Assembly: GCA_942486035.1 (NCBI GenBank)
Contig: CALNXK010000031.1
Coordinates: forward strand, 875,001-939,000
From: Porites lobata
Lineage: Eukaryota > Cnidaria > Anthozoa > Scleractinia > Poritidae
Reading direction: 5' to 3'
Length of the DNA stretch: 64,000 nt
How positions within the stretch are numbered: position 1 is the stretch's first letter; each line of letters begins with the position of its first letter. The notes beneath the pieces were generated by a model that was not told the DNA's origin, made no database searches, and worked only from the letters and a program-made list of their open reading frames with translations. Shown here in pieces: positions 51,201 to 57,200 of this stretch. Made by a program: the position numbers and the translations under genes.

Positions 51201-54200
51201 TGGAAGTCATTTCCACAAACGATCGGTCATACTTATATTTAACAGGAAATAAAAATGATTCATAATAACCTTAATTAACAGACAAGTTTTAGAGAATTGT
51301 AGGATCAACCAGATCAATATAAGACGGCATTATTACTTGAATTTCTACCTTCACGACACTGTGGTGATAAATGTATTCCAGGATGGCCCTTGCTTCCTCG
51401 GCATGAAGCTTGTTTGAATAAGCGCGTGCTGCATCCAAAGGGAAACCCGGGCGACCAAACCATATTATTGAAAATACCGTCAGTTTTATACAAGATAATT
51501 ATCGCTAAACTTGACACGAAAATTGCGGCCAGGTACTCTGACGTTGCTATAAAGATATCATTTACAGTACAACTGCGGTGTTGGCAAGCTAATTTCCCTT
51601 CATTTAAGGCATTATTTACATCGCGTGACAATGAGCTTTCTTCCCGAGCCGCCATATTGGAACGAAATCTGCCAGTCGCTATTTTTCCTTCTTCCCTTCC
51701 CATGACACCCCGCGCGCCTCAACCTAATCCCCAATCTTCTCTCATCCCCAAAAAACAATTAAATAGCGACTGGGTACGAGTCTGGCGAAGACCTACTATT
51801 AAGCGGCCAGTAATGGAAAAGAATCGTAAATGAAACCTCTATTAAGCGATAGCCTCTACCAAGCGGCCACAGCCAGCTTTTAGCCATCCCCACGAGAACT
51901 CTCCTATTGTTGTTACCTCTATTAAGCGGCATCAAGCGCCTGATACACTTAATGTAATTTGGCTCTGTTGTACAATTAACACGTACGATGAAGAAAAATA
52001 CAGCCCTAAATAGAAGGTGGCGACTGGTTGTGGACTAGCAGTGCCACTCCCGTCACGTGTTTCTTTCAAAGTAAAGACATATTTCTTCTAGAGATAATGC
52101 TACTTTAAGAAGAACTTCGCCACTTTCACATTTCCCATAATGCACCTTATTTGCCACCCAAACTTTTGCATAAGCATTGTTTTTAATTTCTCATGGGACG
52201 GCTGTAATACCAAGGAGAAATGAAACACAAAAGTTTATGCAAAATTTTAGGGGCAAATAAGGTGCATTATGGGAAATGTGGAAGTGGCGTATTGAGCAGG
52301 CAGCCTTTATTAAGCGGCCACTTGCCGGTATCCGAGGGTGGCGGCTGAATGGATCGGAGGTTCAACTGTAGTAGGAGTCCTCAAGACAGGATATTCGTGG
52401 CTAGTGACCCAACCAGATTTCTTAACGTATAAGTGGTAGAGAGGATTTGCGAGACACTTATATCCATTATGATGGCTATATATCAATCTTCTTTCCCAGG
52501 TATTACGCTGCAGTCAGTCACTCAGGCTACCTTACTCTAACAACTCCGTATCTGGATATGGGAGGAGCTGGGGAGGTTATTACCGCTGCTCGTTCTTTGT
52601 ATCGCGGAGAGTCGAATGATAATGTTCTTGGAGTAATGGGAGCTGATTTTCCTTTGAGACACTTTTACAGGTACTGTTACATATAAGTGTGGAATACTTG
52701 AAAAAAATATTTTCATGGGGCTAGTTATTGGGTACAAACTTTGATATGTACTACAATTTTCATGTCAGTGGAATAGTGTTGATGGGTACTGAATTATCCG
52801 GTTTTTTTGGTTGATCCAGTTGGCCTTCGTCGTCATTGATATGCATGCATGATTTGCGCGCCAAGAGTCATTGAACTGGAGCTAGGACAGTGACAGCGGC
52901 AGAAAATAGAACTTGCATAATTACGTTACGGCTCGGTGATTTTAAGATCGCACAATGTTGATCTTTGTTCACATAATGATAAGAAATTAAGATCTTCATT
53001 ATTCATTCAAATTTGTTCTCCTCTTCCGTATAATGAAGCTTAGATACCCAGGCAGATTTTTCGTAAACAGGAAGCGTCGACAACATTTGAAACATTTTTG
53101 CCAAAGTCAGTACAATTGACGTCGTTTGTATTAATATCGACACAAGAAGGGATCGCGAAGGGAGCGGTAGCTCAGCTTTTTTGACAGAGGAAGAGAAAAT
53201 AGTGGAAAATTTCTTACATTGAGTGAACATGTCCAAAAGAAGTGTTAAAATCACAGGTTAAGTCACTTATACAAATGGTTGAAGTGATACACTGTAAGAG
53301 TAAATTATTTTTAAGAAGACTACGCAATTACCCTGCAGGGCTCGAACCCAGACCTCTTATCTGCTTCTGAATTGCAAAGAATAAACTATTTTAATGGTAG
53401 CAGTAGGCGCATTATGGCTTAAAGGTCAAATAAACCAAAAAATTGACATATTTCTTTTGTCGCTTTACCTTCACCAAACACTAAATAGAACCATCCTAAG
53501 TGAGATTTGGGTAAAGATTTTTCTTCCCAAGCCTTTATAGAAAGATAAAAGATCAAAATCCGAGCATTTCCGAAAACTTCACGAAAACGTTTCTGAAATG
53601 GCCGCGGGATAGACTTGAGACTACGTGACGTCAATGTTGGTCTTTCAGGGCGGAAAAACGTTCTGCGCAAGCTTCTATGCATCCCTTATTGCCTGCGTTT
53701 GTTTGTCTCGTTCTGTGAGAGTTCTGACTGAGACTGAATGAAATTTACGAGGTGCGAATGTTTGCTCCTTGTAAAGGCTTTTTTTTTTGTTTTTGTTGCT
53801 GTTGTTTTTTCGTCACTTAAAAATTACTTTGGATTCAGAACAACCAATGTAGAGTAAAAACAGATCACCCGTCAGTCTGAGGAGGAATAAAACGTTTTGA
53901 ACATTTCCAAAGAGGTTTGTATTTTCCTGATAATCGTACATTCGATTTGTGAATTGATTTTGTGTCCAGTTCTTCGCCTTCTTTCGCCGGACTGAATTAA
54001 AACCCGCTTGTATTCTGTCATTAGTAGTTACGGTTAGTTTTTTTACATGCCCAGATTTATTTACCTTTGCAGAACCAGCTTTATCCTTGTCTTCAGTCGA
54101 AAAGCCGTAATGCTAACGCTTGCGAGTAAACAAACTTGAGCGCTTTAAAAAACTTCCTCGGAACTTTAGAAGGCCAGCAAGCTTACTTGAGATGAAAAGA

Positions 54201-57200
54201 CTACTTCGATCATTTTTCTGTTGCTCAAGTAATAATAGTCAGAGTTTTTTTCCTTTAGTTTTTTCAGTTTTAATTACATAGTTTGGTTATCTTTCTGTAC
54301 GCAAATTTTCCTTTCACTCGCTGTGAAGCAGCGGAGAACGACAACTGCCGGCAGTGACTCCAAAACAATCGACTCTTTGCCCGTAAACAATTGCTGGAGC
54401 TGGATTTGACTGAAGCGAGCAAAACAAATCCTTATGTGCAGTTTTCTGTATTTTCTAATGATTCAGTTTGCTGAGTTTAATTTGCTTGAATGAAGACCCT
54501 CGCATGGACCAGTTATTACTAAAAAAAGTAGCTAATCTAGCTAAGTAGTCGGAATCATGGCTTGGCTGCGAAGCTTGCAACTGATCTTTTGCTTTTAAGA
54601 TCTTTAGGTAGGTTGTTTCCGTACAGAAAATTCACTTCTTCTTTGTCAGCAGGTATAAGAGCCTTAAGCCTTATGTTTTTTTAATGAAAATTTGTTGTTT
54701 TGCAACCTTATTGAAGCTTTTTTTAGTTCACTTAAGCTGAATTTTATGCATGATGGAATTGTTCTTTGCTTGTGGCATCTCTTTGCCAGCTTAGAGTGGC
54801 TTCTGTGGTCCTTAAAGTGACGTCAATCGGTAATTAAATCTTGCACATAATTGGAAAGAAGTTTTTGCAATAATGTAACTTTAACTTTGTTTGAAGGAAA
54901 TCTTACTTACGCGTAGGTATTTAACAGGTGTTATGCATCTTCAACTTGACAACACAAAGCAAAATTAATCTGTGCGAAACGATCAAGTTTAAAAAACTAT
55001 GGTTGCTTTGAGAACGATCTTGGGGAAGATTTACTAGATAAAGATTAACTCTTTTCTGCCCACATATCAACGCCCAAACTTCTACAATGAGCATTTTGTT
55101 TATATTTTAGTGATCTGCGAAGCTAGAAATGTCCGATCGAGCGTGGGTTTTAAAATATCAGCTCGAGTGCGACAAAGTTCAGTGACTTCAAACACACTGT
55201 GGGCAAACTTGAATTTCTTTGGGCAGATTATTATACAAAGATATTTTGTTTTTGTGTCCACGGCGGAGCTCCGGACCTTATATATCCAGGAACTTCCTGA
55301 TATATATGAACACATTTTGTGAATGCATCTTGAAAAAAATCGGACTTACGCACGCACATTTCCAGTACAACTCAAGGTAAATGTCGTTAAAGTACGTTTT
55401 ACTATGATGTATTCTTCGAGAAAATTAAATAATAAGAAGGTTATAACCACAGCTTGCAACTTTTGAAGACAAATTGCCTTTTCTTTCCAGGTTAATGGCC
55501 GCACAAACCACTTCTGCGCCAAGTCGACTCGAAAAACTCTGTTTCGAATTTCCCGCTTTTTTCATCTGACCAACATTGACGTCACAAGCTGTTTTTTCCG
55601 ACAATTTTTTCGACGGCTCTACGAAGATAAGGGCCCAAAAACAGTAATTTTTAATTGCGAATATCTCGGAGATACTTGCTTGAATTGAGCTGAAACTTCA
55701 TAGTATGTTTATTTGGTTCATATTAAACACATTCCACTAGAATTGAACTAAAATAAAAAAGGTCGAAATTTTGGTTCATTTGACCTTTAAAAGCCATTAC
55801 GCCTACCGCTTATTAAATGCATTTCAATTACATCTTTCAGGTTACTTACAAAGGTTTATGACAAGTGTGCAGAATCCCAGCAGTACTCATGTTTCATTAT
55901 GGACAACTCTGGATTCCTCGTAATGCACCCGGATTTCATGTTACCCTCAACTGAAGCTAACGAAGTGGAGCACGTTCATATCACCCTAAAGGAAAAGAAC
56001 ATTGCAATTGATTTAATTAACCATGGCTATTTGATAAAAAGAACGTGTCGAAATGTGGAAAGTATAAGAGAACAGAGCTTTTATGAAATTAATTTGCCTC
56101 CGGAGGGATTCAGTACATTACAATCAAGCCAGGGCTGCAAATATGAGCTTAGTCAAATACCTGGAACGAACGTCTACTTAGGTCAGACAAATGATATGAT
56201 CTTAGTAATGCACAATACTTAGGGGCAAATTTCATTTAATTTGCTCGCTATGGGAATGAATAGCACCTAATTGTACCAGAAAAGGGGAGAAGGGGGTGAT
56301 TTCACCCACGCGATTCAACTCGTGCGAAGCTCGATCCGTATTTTTATGTAAGATATACATGCTAAATATGCACCTCATTGTCTCATTCGTAAATTGACTT
56401 ACCTCCTCGAACTCAAAGTTAGGGATACTTAGGCAAATTTTAAAAGAAAGATGGTTGAGTGTGTGGATACGCCCAGACTCGTTTTACACGGATTCATTTT
56501 GTTGGTCCATCTTCTAACAAAACAGTGCTGGATGCAAGTTATATAGATCCCTTTAAAAACCTTGTAGAAGTATACCAGTGGATTAGGTTTGGATGATTTA
56601 AAATTTTTTGGCCTATTCAAACGGATCCAATAACAACATGTACTACATGCTAAATGTTTCAACGGGCATTGATAGGGTTGTGTCATTCTTGCTGAGATCC
56701 ACATTTTTTGTCAAAGCTGAGTTGAAATTATACCTTTAATTATTTTTAGTCATTTTTTTCTCATAGATGAATTTTTTCTCTATCAAAACAAAGATACCTT
56801 TCCATTTTGCCCATTGAAAGATATAGATATGCATTTACATGGTTAAAGTATCAGTGGCAGAGTGTTTAAAAACATTGAACGATTATCTAATAAGTTTTCT
56901 TTGATTTCGTGGTGCTTTTTGGGGCTTTTAAGTGACCGACAAAATCGTGATATAGCTTCCTTTATCTGTAGTTAAGTAGCGTCAACATTGGCTTCCTTCT
57001 CTCCTCTGCAGGTGTTGTCGCGCGAGATTCCCTCTGTGCTTCATCGTCCTGCTCGTGTTCTTTAGATAACGAATGCTCCAGATTGGCTGGTTTGAAATGT
57101 GAATGTCCCTGTACCTCCACTCTGGAATTTTTTTATTGTCGAAGTCAGTTTCCAAACAGCAGGTTAGTCAACAGAACCCAAAGTCCTTTTATGTCAAGTG

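Larger units (their letters stand above)
47610..51793. mobile_element. 4.2-kb Mutator-like element in intron 9
   Basis: The element is 47619-51784 with exact 9-bp duplications GCGAAGACC (47610-47618 and 51785-51793). The ends (GAGACTCGTACCC and complement) continue as inverted repeats of about 125 bp, nearly identical (AGTCGCTATTTAATTG, GGGGATGAGAGAAGATTGGG). Next to each end, inside, starts a separate open frame pointing inward: 47907 plus (MACAREANEF) and 51656 minus (MAAREESSLSRDVNNALNEG). Neither resembles a known transposase. Two other repeats are nested within it (49046-49283, 49359-49850). Confidence 0.85.

Noticed and set aside
53336..53362. Possible minus-strand tRNA from a GGGTTCGAGCCC B-box
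   Set aside because: No A-box or acceptor stem could be paired.
55899..56222. Exon 11 read through to a stop, giving a truncated CACHD1-like protein
   Set aside because: The GTCAGA donor at 56182 joins exon 12 in frame and restores the conserved order IPGTN, Cys-rich, PSI-like, transmembrane. Read-through would only represent intron retention.
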